Assembly (NCBI GenBank): GCA_944320415.1
Contig: CALUHJ010000001.1
Coordinates: 186,001 to 250,000, forward strand
Reading direction: 5' to 3'
Length of the DNA stretch: 64,000 nucleotides
Source: an uncultured Bacteroidales bacterium
GTDB lineage: Bacteria; Bacteroidota; Bacteroidia; Bacteroidales; P3
The notes under the pieces are model-generated. The model ran no database searches, was not told where the DNA came from, and saw only the letters and a program-made list of their open reading frames with translations. Both the position numbers and the translations under genes were made by a program. Every line of letters starts with the position of its first letter. The first letter of the stretch is position 1. This document shows positions 42,799-51,734 of the stretch, piece by piece.

Positions 42799-43629
42799 AT
42801 GAACAACCTTATACGATTTTTCGAAAGATATTACTATGTTTTTTTGTTTCTGATACTTGAAGGGGTGGCAATATATCTTATTTCCGTCAATTCGTATTAT
42901 CAAGGTTCATTCATAACCAATATTGCGAACAATATTGCAGGAAATACCTACAGGCAACTCGATAAGATTACGCATTATTTTTATCTAGCTTCGGCCAATG
43001 AGGAACTGGTCAGGGAAAATGCCAGATTAAGAGCGGAGATAGAATCTTCCTATGTAAAGTTTACAAAGAGGGAATTTGAAGTTAACGATACTGTTTACAA
43101 ACAGCAGTTCACGTTTATAGAGTCCAAGATCATATCTAAGTCGACAAACAGGAGGAATAATTATTTCATGTTGAATAAAGGCCGTTCTAGCGGGATAACC
43201 AAGGATATGAGTGTGATAGCTCAAAACGGCATAGTGGGGATAGTCACTCAGGTTACCGATAATTTCGCACTTGTAATGAGTGTTCTTCATCAGGACAGCA
43301 AGATTGCAGTGAGGAACAAAAGGACAATGTTGACAGGAACATTGAGTTGGGAAGGTGGCAGCTATACGACGGGTCAGGTGATAGACATGCCTTCATCCAT
43401 GCCTTTGAAAAAGGGAGATACCATTGTTACAAGCGGTTTTTCTAGGAATCTTCCCGAAGGAATAGATGTTGGATACGTGAAAAGTTTTGAAAAGGACAAA
43501 GGAACTGGTTTTTATAACATAGACATAAGGTTTTCTGTCGATTACAACAAATTGGAATATGTCTATGTGGTGAAAAACTTTTTTAAGATAGAACAGGATG
43601 AACTTGAAAAGGGAATGAAAGATGGCTGA
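42799..43629 (+). CDS. mreC: Rod shape-determining protein MreC
   Basis: Periplasmic component of the elongasome. After one N-terminal transmembrane helix (about 12-30), a coiled coil (about 60-90, EELVRENARLRAEI) leads into the beta-barrel domain: NYFMLNKGRSSGI, GIVGIVTQVTDNFALVMSVLHQDSKI, GDTIVTSGFSRNLPEGIDVGYV. 276 residues. It overlaps mreD by 8 bases. The usual mreB upstream and penicillin-binding protein 2/rodA downstream are absent here. Confidence 0.92.
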   Translation: MNNLIRFFERYYYVFLFLILEGVAIYLISVNSYYQGSFITNIANNIAGNTYRQLDKITHYFYLASANEELVRENARLRAEIESSYVKFTKREFEVNDTVYKQQFTFIESKIISKSTNRRNNYFMLNKGRSSGITKDMSVIAQNGIVGIVTQVTDNFALVMSVLHQDSKIAVRNKRTMLTGTLSWEGGSYTTGQVIDMPSSMPLKKGDTIVTSGFSRNLPEGIDVGYVKSFEKDKGTGFYNIDIRFSVDYNKLEYVYVVKNFFKIEQDELEKGMKDG

Positions 43630-44137
43630 GAAAATAATAAAGGGTGTCTTGCAATTCATACTTATTTTGGCCGTACAGGTTTTGATTCTCAATAATGTTA
43701 ACTTGTTCGGTTTTGTGGAGCCATTGCTTTACGTTTGGTTTATATTGTTCATGCCATACAATTGCCCAAAATGGCTTGTGTTGACAGCGTCTTTTCTTTT
43801 GGGTTTTTGTGTTGATGTATTCTCCGCTCAGGTCGGATTCCATACAGCCGTAAGTGTGTTTACCGCATTTATACGACCTGTGTTTACCGGAATTTTTGCT
43901 CCAAATCAGGATACTAACTCTGAAAACAATCCTTCCGCGTCGGATATGGGATTCGTGAAGTTTCTTGTTTATGTATCCATTATGACTTTAATACACGTTT
44001 CCTTGCTGATTATTGTGGAAACTTTCAGAATCAATGAGTTGGGAAGAATGTTTATAAGGATAGGATTGAGTTCGATTGTAACTGTTGCCCTCATAATTGT
44101 ATGTGATGCAATATTCTTCAGGGTCAAGAGAGTTTAA
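43622..44137 (+). CDS. mreD: Rod shape-determining protein MreD
   Basis: Inner-membrane elongasome partner of MreC. 171 residues with five or six hydrophobic segments. LLYVWFILFMPYNCPKWLVL and FLLGFCVDVFSAQVGFHTAVSVF are typical of the Bacteroidota form. It overlaps mreC and meets the convergent unknown membrane gene at its stop. No further elongasome genes follow. Confidence 0.88.
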   Translation: MAEKIIKGVLQFILILAVQVLILNNVNLFGFVEPLLYVWFILFMPYNCPKWLVLTASFLLGFCVDVFSAQVGFHTAVSVFTAFIRPVFTGIFAPNQDTNSENNPSASDMGFVKFLVYVSIMTLIHVSLLIIVETFRINELGRMFIRIGLSSIVTVALIIVCDAIFFRVKRV

Positions 44138-45252
44138 TCTGGAAGATTATCCTTTTCATCCCAGTTTCTTTTGTATTTGTCCATATCTATTCGTGATATG
44201 GCTGAGGAGTCATTGTCATAGTCAATGACCGAGTCGTATATCGATTTTCTTTCTTCTTCCTGTTCCAGAGCTTTTCTTTTCTTTCGTTTTTTGTAGATGA
44301 CAAACAATATTATTGCAAAAATTGAAAGTGCTGCTATTGTAACTGACAATATAACGTTTTCTACAAAATAGTCTCTGTAAGTGGAAACTTCCAGAAGTAT
44401 TCCCTTGTCAAAAAATATTTTGATGGCGCACATTAAAATCGAAATAAGAACAAGCAATATGATATTGATTTTTTCATTTTCCGGTTCCATTTGCTGTTCT
44501 TCTACGAAGTTATAGCGGTTCTTTGCTGTCTTGTAAACTAAAAAGTATAAGCACAATGCTACGGACAATGCGTTAAGGGGTTCGGTAAAGACAAATCTTG
44601 GGTTATACGGAACAAAGAAGAGAATCAAGATTACACTTCCTAGAATGGATGGATATATATAGTTTGATTTCAATTGTTCTTTGAAATTTCCCGTGTAAGG
44701 ATTAATGACATATTTGACTAAAAAGGACATACCGTAAAATCCAAGTACGAGAAAAAGAAAGACGAACAAAACGAATAGAAATTTTAAAATAATGGAAGGG
44801 AATGTAATGCCAAGAAAATCAGTTACGAGATTGAAACTCCATAGATTGAATACATGTCCGCAAATAAACTGCACGCATAGTCTGGAAAAAGCACATATCA
44901 CTATCCATAACAATAATCGTTTGACTTGTATCTTCTCAGTCTCCCATTTTTTCAGCAATAGTATAGAAACAAGCAATAGTATAGTTATAAAGATTATGGA
45001 AGTTCCGAATATGGATATCACGTTGTCAACGGATTTCCATATATCGGCCGATACGGAAGAGGTTTTCGTTTCAAAATCTAAGCAGGAAGTGTAAATAATT
45101 ATTGAAACTCCTCTTGTAAAAGCAGGGACAATGGTTGTTATCTGCAATAGATAGAAAACAGAAAGGTAAGACAATACAAATAAAACGGTATTGTTTATTA
45201 TTGGATTTCTGTTTTGCATCAAGTTGATTCTGATTCTGTTCAGTTTTTCCAT
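44134..45252 (-). CDS. Unknown polytopic membrane protein
   Basis: About 372 residues with seven or eight hydrophobic segments and a cytoplasmic, highly charged C-terminus (KKRKKRKALEQEEERKSIYD, then YKRNWDEKDN). The start is the ATG at 45252; an upstream in-frame TTG at 45261 would add three residues. No family recognised. It overlaps the end of the preceding gene by 13 bases and converges with mreD. It is the last gene of the S46 peptidase-pheT transcript by spacing. Confidence 0.65.
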   Translation of the reverse strand: MEKLNRIRINLMQNRNPIINNTVLFVLSYLSVFYLLQITTIVPAFTRGVSIIIYTSCLDFETKTSSVSADIWKSVDNVISIFGTSIIFITILLLVSILLLKKWETEKIQVKRLLLWIVICAFSRLCVQFICGHVFNLWSFNLVTDFLGITFPSIILKFLFVLFVFLFLVLGFYGMSFLVKYVINPYTGNFKEQLKSNYIYPSILGSVILILFFVPYNPRFVFTEPLNALSVALCLYFLVYKTAKNRYNFVEEQQMEPENEKINIILLVLISILMCAIKIFFDKGILLEVSTYRDYFVENVILSVTIAALSIFAIILFVIYKKRKKRKALEQEEERKSIYDSVIDYDNDSSAISRIDMDKYKRNWDEKDNLPD

Positions 45253-45656
45253 CTGTACCAAAATATTTGATCTTTTATTTGTAGTTCAAGAATCGTCCTT
45301 ATACTGTATACCATCTGTATGAAGATTTCCAAATCTTTTTCCTTAAGCCATTTCATTCCGTCTTCTTCTTTTCTGCATGCAGCGGAGAAGTTAATCAAAA
45401 ACTCATCTCTTGACATCATTACCCATTGTACTGCTTTTTTCTCTCCGTCTATGGCGTTGCTAAGTACACCCAAAGTGCCGTACCCGTTGTCAAACAGCCA
45501 ATGTAATGCCTCTTCATCGCCCCTTATCGCATTGCTCCATGCCGCAAGTTCAGGATAGCCATTGTTGACTAAAAATTTGAAAAAATCTCGTCTTCCTTTC
45601 AGTGATTGCAAAAGGGCTATCAGAATCTTTATGTCATAATCAACCAAAGATTTCAT
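45240..45656 (-). CDS. Unknown helical repeat protein
   Basis: 139 residues starting at the ATG at 45656, 4 bases after the pheT stop; a start at 45692 would overlap pheT. It contains two or three copies of a roughly 28-residue helical unit ending in W-S/N-A-I and an acidic turn (AAWSNAIRGDEEALHWL; GVLSNAIDGEKKAVQWV; and a weaker third). This suggests an alpha-solenoid. Function unknown. Confidence 0.6.
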   Translation of the reverse strand: MKSLVDYDIKILIALLQSLKGRRDFFKFLVNNGYPELAAWSNAIRGDEEALHWLFDNGYGTLGVLSNAIDGEKKAVQWVMMSRDEFLINFSAACRKEEDGMKWLKEKDLEIFIQMVYSIRTILELQIKDQIFWYRWKN

Positions 45657-45660
45657 GGTA

Positions 45661-48123
45661 TTAACGCAATTTTGCTCCAAGCTGTTGCTCAAAAGTATGC
45701 AACATTCTGTTCATTATATTTTCTATCTGTTTGTCAGTAAGGGTCTTCGATTTGTCCTGCAATACAAATGCAATGGCATATTGTTTGCAGTTTTTCGGTA
45801 GTTTGTCACCTTTATATACATCAAACAATGATACGGAACGCAATAGTTTCTTTTCGCACTGATAAGCCAGGGATTCTATTTGAGCGAAAGTAACATCCTC
45901 CGATACTACCAGCGCAAGATCCCGTCTTACTTCAGGAAATTTTGAGATCTCTTCGTATTTTGCATTTTTTGAAGGGACAAGCCTTAAAAGCAAATCCCAA
46001 TTTACGTCCGCATAATAAACATCCTGCTTTATGTCAAAGCCCTTGCATACCGAACGCTTGAGCAATCCAAGTGTCGCAACGGTCTTTTTGTTTTCTTTGT
46101 TCACGTAAGCAAGAGCGTATTGATAGTAACCGTTTGTCATCTGTTCCAAAGAAAAACGGGATTGGTCTATCCGCAACAGTTCTAGTATGTTCGTGAATAT
46201 GTTTTTCAGGTAATAAAAATCAGTATTGGTTCTTTCTCGTTGCCAGCTTTCAACGGTTTTTCCGGTGGTCAGGATTGCCAGATGCTTCTGCTCGCAATAG
46301 CGTTTGCCTACAGCTGCATCATCCGGGCAATCTGCGTTTCTGACATAGCAGTTTCCGAATTCGAATATTCTCAAATCGGATGTCTTTCTGTTGATGTTAT
46401 AGCTTATCGTTTCCAATTGACCGTACAACAATGTTTGTCTCATCTGTCCCAAGTCCTTGCTCAAGGCATTAAGAATACAAACGGAGTTTTCCATAGGGAA
46501 ATCTTCATTGTCCTTGTAGTATGCCAGTTTTGTGAGGGAGTTATTCATTGTTTCATTGAATCCTACTGAAGAAAGATAGTCGGAAACAGAGTTTTGTATT
46601 TTATCCGTATCAAGACCGTCTTTGGAGGATAGACAACTCCTTATTGAGTTTCCGGTTTCCACATTGTTGTAACCGTATATTCTCAGTATTTCTTCCACCA
46701 AATCACATTCCCTTGTCACGTCCACTTTGTTTGTAGGGACAATGGCCGTCAGTCCGTTTTCGTTTTCCTGTTCAACATCTATGTCCAGGGAATTCAATAT
46801 GTTTTTTACGATTTGTCTTTCAATGCTTTTGCCAATCAGACCGTCCATACGTTTGTAGTCCAATTCTATTCTGACAGGATTGATTTTGACCGGATAAACG
46901 TCAATCAATTCCGAACTGACATATCCTCCCGCAATTTCTTGTATCAACAAGGCAACCCTTTTCAAAGCATAAGGAGTGATATTTATATCTGCACCTCTTT
47001 CGTAACGGAATGATGCATCTGTTTTCAAACCGTGATATTTTGAGGCTTTTCGTATAACTACAGGTTCGAAATAAGCGCTTTCTATCAGAACGCTTTCCGT
47101 ATCCGCATTCACTCCCGAAAGCATTCCTCCATATATTCCCCCCATGCACATAGGCTCTTCTGCATTGCAAACCATCGCTTCCCTGCCGTTCAACTCTCTT
47201 TCCGTACCATCCAATGTCGTAAACTTCGTTCCCTTCGCCAGCGTCTTTACCTCAACCTTATTTCCCTTGACCTTGGCCAGGTCAAATGCGTGCAGAGGTT
47301 GTCCCGTTTCCATCAGTACATAATTAGTAGCATCTACTATGTTGTTGATGGGTCTTATACCTATCGTTCTCAAACTGTCGGCAAGCCATTTTGGGGAATC
47401 CCCGACCTTGATACCGCTTATTGTCAGAGCCGTATAACGTTTGCAAAGCCCCGTGTCTATCTTTATGTCCAATACGTTTTCAATCCTTTCGGCTGAAAAT
47501 TCTTCCACTGACGGAATTTTCAGCTTGTCCTTTCTGTTGTTTTGAAGATTAAGTATTGCAAGCAAGTCCCTGGCAACGCCTATATGCGATGCTGCATCGG
47601 AACGGTTGGCTGTAAGGCCTATTTCCAGAATATAATCTTCCTCTATCTGAAAATATTCTTTTGCGGGAGTTCCAGGTACCGCTGTGTCATCCAAAACCAT
47701 TATTCCGTCATGATTGTCGCTTAACCCCAACTCTTTTTCGGAACATATCATCCCTTCACTGACTTCTCCCCTCAATTTCGATTTCTTTATTTCAAAGTAT
47801 TCCTCATCCGAAGTGTAAACCCTGGCACCTGTCTTGGCCACTATGACTTTCTGTCCCTTTGCCACATTGGGTGCTCCACAGACTATATGCAAAGGTTCCT
47901 GCTCTCCCACGTCCACGGTTGTTATATGCAGATGATCAGAATTAGGATGCATCTGACAAGTCTCGACATTACCGACCACATAGTTCTTGAATCCTCCCTT
48001 TACGGTCTCTACAAGTTCCACCGATTCAACTTCCAGACCGCCGAAAGTCAACAGTTCAGCTATCTTTTCCGCACTAAGGTTTGTGTCAATGTATCTTTTT
48101 AACCACTTATATGATATTTTCAT
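45661..48123 (-). CDS. pheT: Phenylalanyl-tRNA synthetase beta subunit
   Basis: Charges tRNA-Phe together with PheS, which is not in the window. 820 residues, the standard length in this phylum. The layout is normal: tRNA-binding OB domain (about 42-150, EVGEQEPLHIVCGAPNV), B3/B4 editing domain (GTPAKEYF to LNGREAMVCNAEEPMCMGGIYGG region), B5 domain and the C-terminal FDX-ACB domain (YEEISKFPEVRRDLALVV). It starts 11 bases after the S46 peptidase stop, so the two may be cotranscribed. A link in function is not expected. Confidence 0.96.
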   Translation of the reverse strand: MKISYKWLKRYIDTNLSAEKIAELLTFGGLEVESVELVETVKGGFKNYVVGNVETCQMHPNSDHLHITTVDVGEQEPLHIVCGAPNVAKGQKVIVAKTGARVYTSDEEYFEIKKSKLRGEVSEGMICSEKELGLSDNHDGIMVLDDTAVPGTPAKEYFQIEEDYILEIGLTANRSDAASHIGVARDLLAILNLQNNRKDKLKIPSVEEFSAERIENVLDIKIDTGLCKRYTALTISGIKVGDSPKWLADSLRTIGIRPINNIVDATNYVLMETGQPLHAFDLAKVKGNKVEVKTLAKGTKFTTLDGTERELNGREAMVCNAEEPMCMGGIYGGMLSGVNADTESVLIESAYFEPVVIRKASKYHGLKTDASFRYERGADINITPYALKRVALLIQEIAGGYVSSELIDVYPVKINPVRIELDYKRMDGLIGKSIERQIVKNILNSLDIDVEQENENGLTAIVPTNKVDVTRECDLVEEILRIYGYNNVETGNSIRSCLSSKDGLDTDKIQNSVSDYLSSVGFNETMNNSLTKLAYYKDNEDFPMENSVCILNALSKDLGQMRQTLLYGQLETISYNINRKTSDLRIFEFGNCYVRNADCPDDAAVGKRYCEQKHLAILTTGKTVESWQRERTNTDFYYLKNIFTNILELLRIDQSRFSLEQMTNGYYQYALAYVNKENKKTVATLGLLKRSVCKGFDIKQDVYYADVNWDLLLRLVPSKNAKYEEISKFPEVRRDLALVVSEDVTFAQIESLAYQCEKKLLRSVSLFDVYKGDKLPKNCKQYAIAFVLQDKSKTLTDKQIENIMNRMLHTFEQQLGAKLR

Positions 48124-48134
48124 CTTTTACAATT

Positions 48135-50306
48135 TTATTTTACTATTGTCATTTCATCTATCAAATGCTTTGCTCCAGCGAACTTGTCTATGATAAACAA
48201 GCAATAACGTATGTCAAGTGAGATGTTTCTGCATTGATCAGGGTCATACATGATGTCGCTCATTGTTCCCTCCCAGTTCCTGTCAAAATTGATTCCTATC
48301 AGATTGCCGTCAGCGTCCAACACCGGACTGCCAGAGTTGCCTCCGGTTGTATGGTTGCTCGCTATGAAGGCTACCGGCAGTTCCCCTTTCTCATTCGCAT
48401 ATACACCGTAATCCTTCGCATTATACAACTGTTTCAACCTCTTCTCCACAACATAGTCGTATATCTGTGGATTTTCTTTTTCCATTATCCCTTCTATTGT
48501 CGTGTACGGCATATACTCCACTCCGTCCCTTGGTTTGTAGGATTTGACATTGCCATAGGCCACTCTAAGCGTAAGATTCGCATCAGGGTAAAACTCCTTG
48601 ACGGTATCCATCTTCATTATTCCTTCAACATAAACCCTGTAAAGACTGTCCAACTTTTCGTTTATGCCGTTCAGTTCGACCATGTCTACTTTCCTGAACT
48701 TGCTCAATACAGCTCCAAGGATTTCTACCATAGGGTCTTCCATCAATTCCTCTGCTTTTTTCCTCTTGTATTTTTTCAACAGTTTTTCCGCTTTTTTAGG
48801 ATTGCTCAATAAGGAAGAATTGTAAACGTCTGCAAAATACGCTTCCGCATTATCATATTTGCCGGATTCTATGTTCTTTTTTAACCATACGTATCTGTCC
48901 TTTGCAAAATCGTTGTAAAAGATGGTCATCGTCCTTACAAAGATATCCCTGTCCACTTTCTTGTGATTCTCATAGTCTTGCGAGAAATATTCCATGAGAT
49001 AGCCGTATGTGTTTTCAGCATTCTCTTTCACATTCTCCTCAGGTACCGATTCATCCGTCGAAATGTCTGCAAGGGTCAGCAGCCTTAGGGCATAAAGCAT
49101 GGCATCGGAGGCAAGTAATGCCTCGTTCATGTAGATATATGACTTCTTGGCTTCGATTGACTGCGAGTAATACTTGTCGAAATCAGCCAGAAGCCCGCCA
49201 TATCTTTCCCTGTTTTCTTCCGTAAGATTGGCCCATTTGTTGAAATCGCGTTCAAAGGCTTTTTTCCTATCTATCGCGTTCATTCGCTTCAAACCTTTCA
49301 ATTCTCCCTGCCATTTTTTCCAGCCGTTAGCGATACTCGCAACCGTAGAGGCATAGCGCAATCGCTGTGCGGGACTCTTCTGCATGGCTTCGTTGTAAAC
49401 ATTAAGACATTCCGTACGGAGTTTTATGCGTGTGGGATCTTCAACGTTCTGAACGAAGTCCACCGCTTGGCTTGTAAGGAATTGTCTCGTCGTTCCCGGA
49501 TAGCCGAACACAAAGGTAAAATCTCCTTCTTTGGCACCGGATATGTTGATGCTCAAATATTTTTTTGGCTTGTATGGAACGTTGTCCTTGGAATAATCCC
49601 TTGGCTTGCCGTCCTTGTCAGCGTAAACCCTGAAAACGGAAAAGTCTCCGGTGTGACGAGGCCACATCCAGTTGTCCGTATCTCCTCCGAATTTGCCTAT
49701 GTTGCTTGGCGGAGCTCCAACAAGACGAATATCCGTGAAGACCTCGTTTACATACATGAAATACTGGTTTCCGTAATAAAAAGGCTTGATTATAGCCTGA
49801 TAATGATTGTTTTCAGTGGCTTTTTTCTTTATATTCTCAATGTTTTTCTCTATCAGGGCAGCTCTGTCCTTTTCTGCCATGTCGTTGTTCACGCCTTCCA
49901 GAACCTTCTCGGTCACATCCTCCATGTAAACCAGCAATGTAACGGACAGACCCTTGCACGGCAGTTCCTCAGACTTGTTCGCGGCCCAAAAACCGTTGGT
50001 AAGATAATCCCTTTCCACCGTTGAGTGGGACACTATGTAGGAATAACCGCAGTGATGATTGGTAAGCACCAGACCCTCTCTTGAAACGAATTCACCCGTA
50101 CAGCCGCCTCCGAAAAGCATGACGGCGTCTTTCAGCGATGAACGGTTCACGCTGTAAATGTCCTCTGCCGTAATCCTCATGCCGTTCTTCTGCATGTCAG
50201 CCTCTTTCTTCTTTAGAAGCAACGGCAACCACATTCCCTCATCCGCATAAAGGGATGGAAGCAACATCGAAAACAAAAATCCGAATACCAATAGTTTTTT
50301 CTTCAT
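48135..50306 (-). CDS. dpp11: S46-family dipeptidyl-peptidase, DPP11-type (Asp/Glu-specific)
   Basis: Exported serine peptidase that removes dipeptides from peptides; DPP11 prefers Asp or Glu at P1. A signal peptide ends near SLYADEG (residues about 21-24). The catalytic His85 is in LTNHHCGY, the Asp region is RHTGDFSVFR, and Ser658 is in TGGNSGSPV. Arg676 lies 18 residues after the Ser (INFDRNWEG), the position that gives DPP11 its acidic specificity where DPP7 has Gly. 723 residues is family-typical. The start is the ATG at 50306 with an exact -7 box upstream. Confidence 0.93.
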   Translation of the reverse strand: MKKKLLVFGFLFSMLLPSLYADEGMWLPLLLKKKEADMQKNGMRITAEDIYSVNRSSLKDAVMLFGGGCTGEFVSREGLVLTNHHCGYSYIVSHSTVERDYLTNGFWAANKSEELPCKGLSVTLLVYMEDVTEKVLEGVNNDMAEKDRAALIEKNIENIKKKATENNHYQAIIKPFYYGNQYFMYVNEVFTDIRLVGAPPSNIGKFGGDTDNWMWPRHTGDFSVFRVYADKDGKPRDYSKDNVPYKPKKYLSINISGAKEGDFTFVFGYPGTTRQFLTSQAVDFVQNVEDPTRIKLRTECLNVYNEAMQKSPAQRLRYASTVASIANGWKKWQGELKGLKRMNAIDRKKAFERDFNKWANLTEENRERYGGLLADFDKYYSQSIEAKKSYIYMNEALLASDAMLYALRLLTLADISTDESVPEENVKENAENTYGYLMEYFSQDYENHKKVDRDIFVRTMTIFYNDFAKDRYVWLKKNIESGKYDNAEAYFADVYNSSLLSNPKKAEKLLKKYKRKKAEELMEDPMVEILGAVLSKFRKVDMVELNGINEKLDSLYRVYVEGIMKMDTVKEFYPDANLTLRVAYGNVKSYKPRDGVEYMPYTTIEGIMEKENPQIYDYVVEKRLKQLYNAKDYGVYANEKGELPVAFIASNHTTGGNSGSPVLDADGNLIGINFDRNWEGTMSDIMYDPDQCRNISLDIRYCLFIIDKFAGAKHLIDEMTIVK

Positions 50307-50341
50307 GTCAAATATTTATTTCGTTATTTACGCTTGATTTG

Positions 50342-50349
50342 CAAATTTA
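50342..50349 (-). promoter_or_regulatory. Bacteroidota -7 box for the S46 peptidase
   Basis: TAAATTTG on the minus strand exactly matches TAnnTTTG, 35 bases before the ATG. Confidence 0.65.
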
Positions 50350-50413
50350 CTAAAATCCGATAAGACAATCCGAATGCTTCATCATTTTTTTGTGGAAAAA
50401 CAATGAGTCGCAG

Positions 50414-50485
50414 CCAAATCAAATTCCGGAAAAATAGATCTTTGTTTCATTTTTTTGGAATCAGGATTCATTTTTCTGGAATCAA
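50414..50485 (-). repeat. 21-base-periodic element, copy R6 (subtype B), between divergent promoters
   Basis: Read on the minus strand the units begin TTGATTCCAGAAAAATG, CTGATTCCAAAAAAATG, AAAGATCTATTTTTCC and TTGATTTGG, at an exact 21-base spacing. The A-tracts are phased at two helical turns. It is the only copy in a 5' intergenic region, 64 bases from the S46 -7 box and 35 bases from the sigma-54 activator -7 box. Confidence 0.8.
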
Positions 50486-50520
50486 GAAAGAAATAAGGGG
50501 TTGCTTTCGGTTTAATTCCG

Positions 50521-50528
50521 TACCTTTG
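50521..50528 (+). promoter_or_regulatory. Bacteroidota -7 box for the sigma-54 activator operon
   Basis: TACCTTTG exactly matches TAnnTTTG, 18 bases before the ATG. No sigma-54 promoter (TGGC-N-GC) was seen in this intergenic region. Confidence 0.7.
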
Positions 50529-50546
50529 TAAAACAAGAGAAAAAGC

Positions 50547-51734
50547 ATGGCAGAGATGGATGTTCAAACTGTAAAGAATCAATTCAGGATATATGGCAAC
50601 AGTCCGAAACTTAACAGGGCGATAGAAATAGCGGTCAAGGTTGCCAAGACCGAAGCAAGTGTGTTGATTACTGGAGAGAGCGGAGTGGGAAAGGATGTGT
50701 TTTCCAAGATAATACACTTTTACAGCAACAGAAACAACTCCAGGTATGTTGCGGTCAACTGTGCCGCCATTCCTGAGGGCACCATTGAGAGCGAATTGTT
50801 CGGTCATGTCAAGGGTTCCTTTACCGGGGCGGACAAGGACAGGAAAGGTTATTTTGCAGAGGCGGACAAGGGAACTATTTTTCTGGATGAGATAGGGGAG
50901 TTGCCGCTCAGTACGCAGGCGAAGCTGCTGAGGGTGCTGGAAAACGGCGAGATATTGCCCGTGGGCAGTTCACGTGCGGTGAAGGTTGACGTAAGGGTTG
51001 TGGCGGCTACAAATGTCGATTTGATGAGAAGGACGGAAAGAGGTTCCTTCCGAATGGATCTTTATTACAGAATAAACCAGATTTCAATAGAAGTTCCTTC
51101 TCTCCGTGAGAGAAAGGAAGACATCGAACTGCTCTTCAGGGCTTTCTCGGCTCAGGTTGCTGACAAATACAACATTCCGCGAATACGTCTGAACGATGAT
51201 GCCAGGAATCTGCTGAAATTCTACGAATGGAAGGGAAATGTAAGGGAATTGAAGAATCTTGCCGAGAAGATATCCATTCTGGAGATTGACAGAATGATAG
51301 ATGCTCCCACTTTGCGCAAGTATCTTCCCAAAACGGAAAGCATGCCGATGCTTGTGGACGGATTGAATCAGGGAGAGAACATGGAGGAGTTGATGCGGGC
51401 TGTGATAAACAACAAGAACGAGATAGAGAAGCTGAAGGAAGAGATTGCGCAGCTGAAGACGTTTGTATTGAATTTTCTGAACATGAACGTAAGCGCCGAA
51501 AAACTTTTGTTGCCTTGTGCGGAGAAAAATACGGATTTGGGTTTTGTCGAAGAAAACGGTGAGGAGGAGACTGAGAACAGGAATATCAATCTGAAGGAAA
51601 TAGAAAAGAAATCCATAATGGAAGCCTTGGAAAAATACAACGGTAAAAGGAACAAGGCTGCAAAGGAATTGGGTTGTTCGGAAAGGACGCTTTACAGGAA
51701 GATAAAGGAATTCGGTATTAACAAAACGGAATGA
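50547..51734 (+). CDS. Sigma-54-dependent transcriptional activator lacking a receiver domain
   Basis: 395-residue activator of RNA polymerase sigma-54. The AAA+ domain begins at residue about 20: Walker A GESGVGKD, the sigma-54 contact loop GSFTGA (GAFTGA in most), Walker B GTIFLDEIGEL, and DLYYRINQISIEVPSLRER with the arginine fingers. The C-terminus (about 350-395) is a Fis-type helix-turn-helix (MEALEKYNGKRNKAAKELG). The N-terminal sensory or phosphoreceiver domain is missing, so it may be constitutively active or partner-controlled. Its stop overlaps the aroA start. Confidence 0.92.
   Translation: MAEMDVQTVKNQFRIYGNSPKLNRAIEIAVKVAKTEASVLITGESGVGKDVFSKIIHFYSNRNNSRYVAVNCAAIPEGTIESELFGHVKGSFTGADKDRKGYFAEADKGTIFLDEIGELPLSTQAKLLRVLENGEILPVGSSRAVKVDVRVVAATNVDLMRRTERGSFRMDLYYRINQISIEVPSLRERKEDIELLFRAFSAQVADKYNIPRIRLNDDARNLLKFYEWKGNVRELKNLAEKISILEIDRMIDAPTLRKYLPKTESMPMLVDGLNQGENMEELMRAVINNKNEIEKLKEEIAQLKTFVLNFLNMNVSAEKLLLPCAEKNTDLGFVEENGEEETENRNINLKEIEKKSIMEALEKYNGKRNKAAKELGCSERTLYRKIKEFGINKTE

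Noticed and set aside
45223..45245. TTGATTCTGATTCTG near the end of the gene at 45240
   Set aside because: A short direct repeat without an A-tract or 21-base spacing; it is ordinary coding sequence.
50382..50807. Minus-strand frame reading through repeat R6 and giving a peptide like the R7 heptads
   Set aside because: Most of it is antisense to the sigma-54 activator and it has no promoter or family. The peptide similarity follows from the shared DNA repeat.
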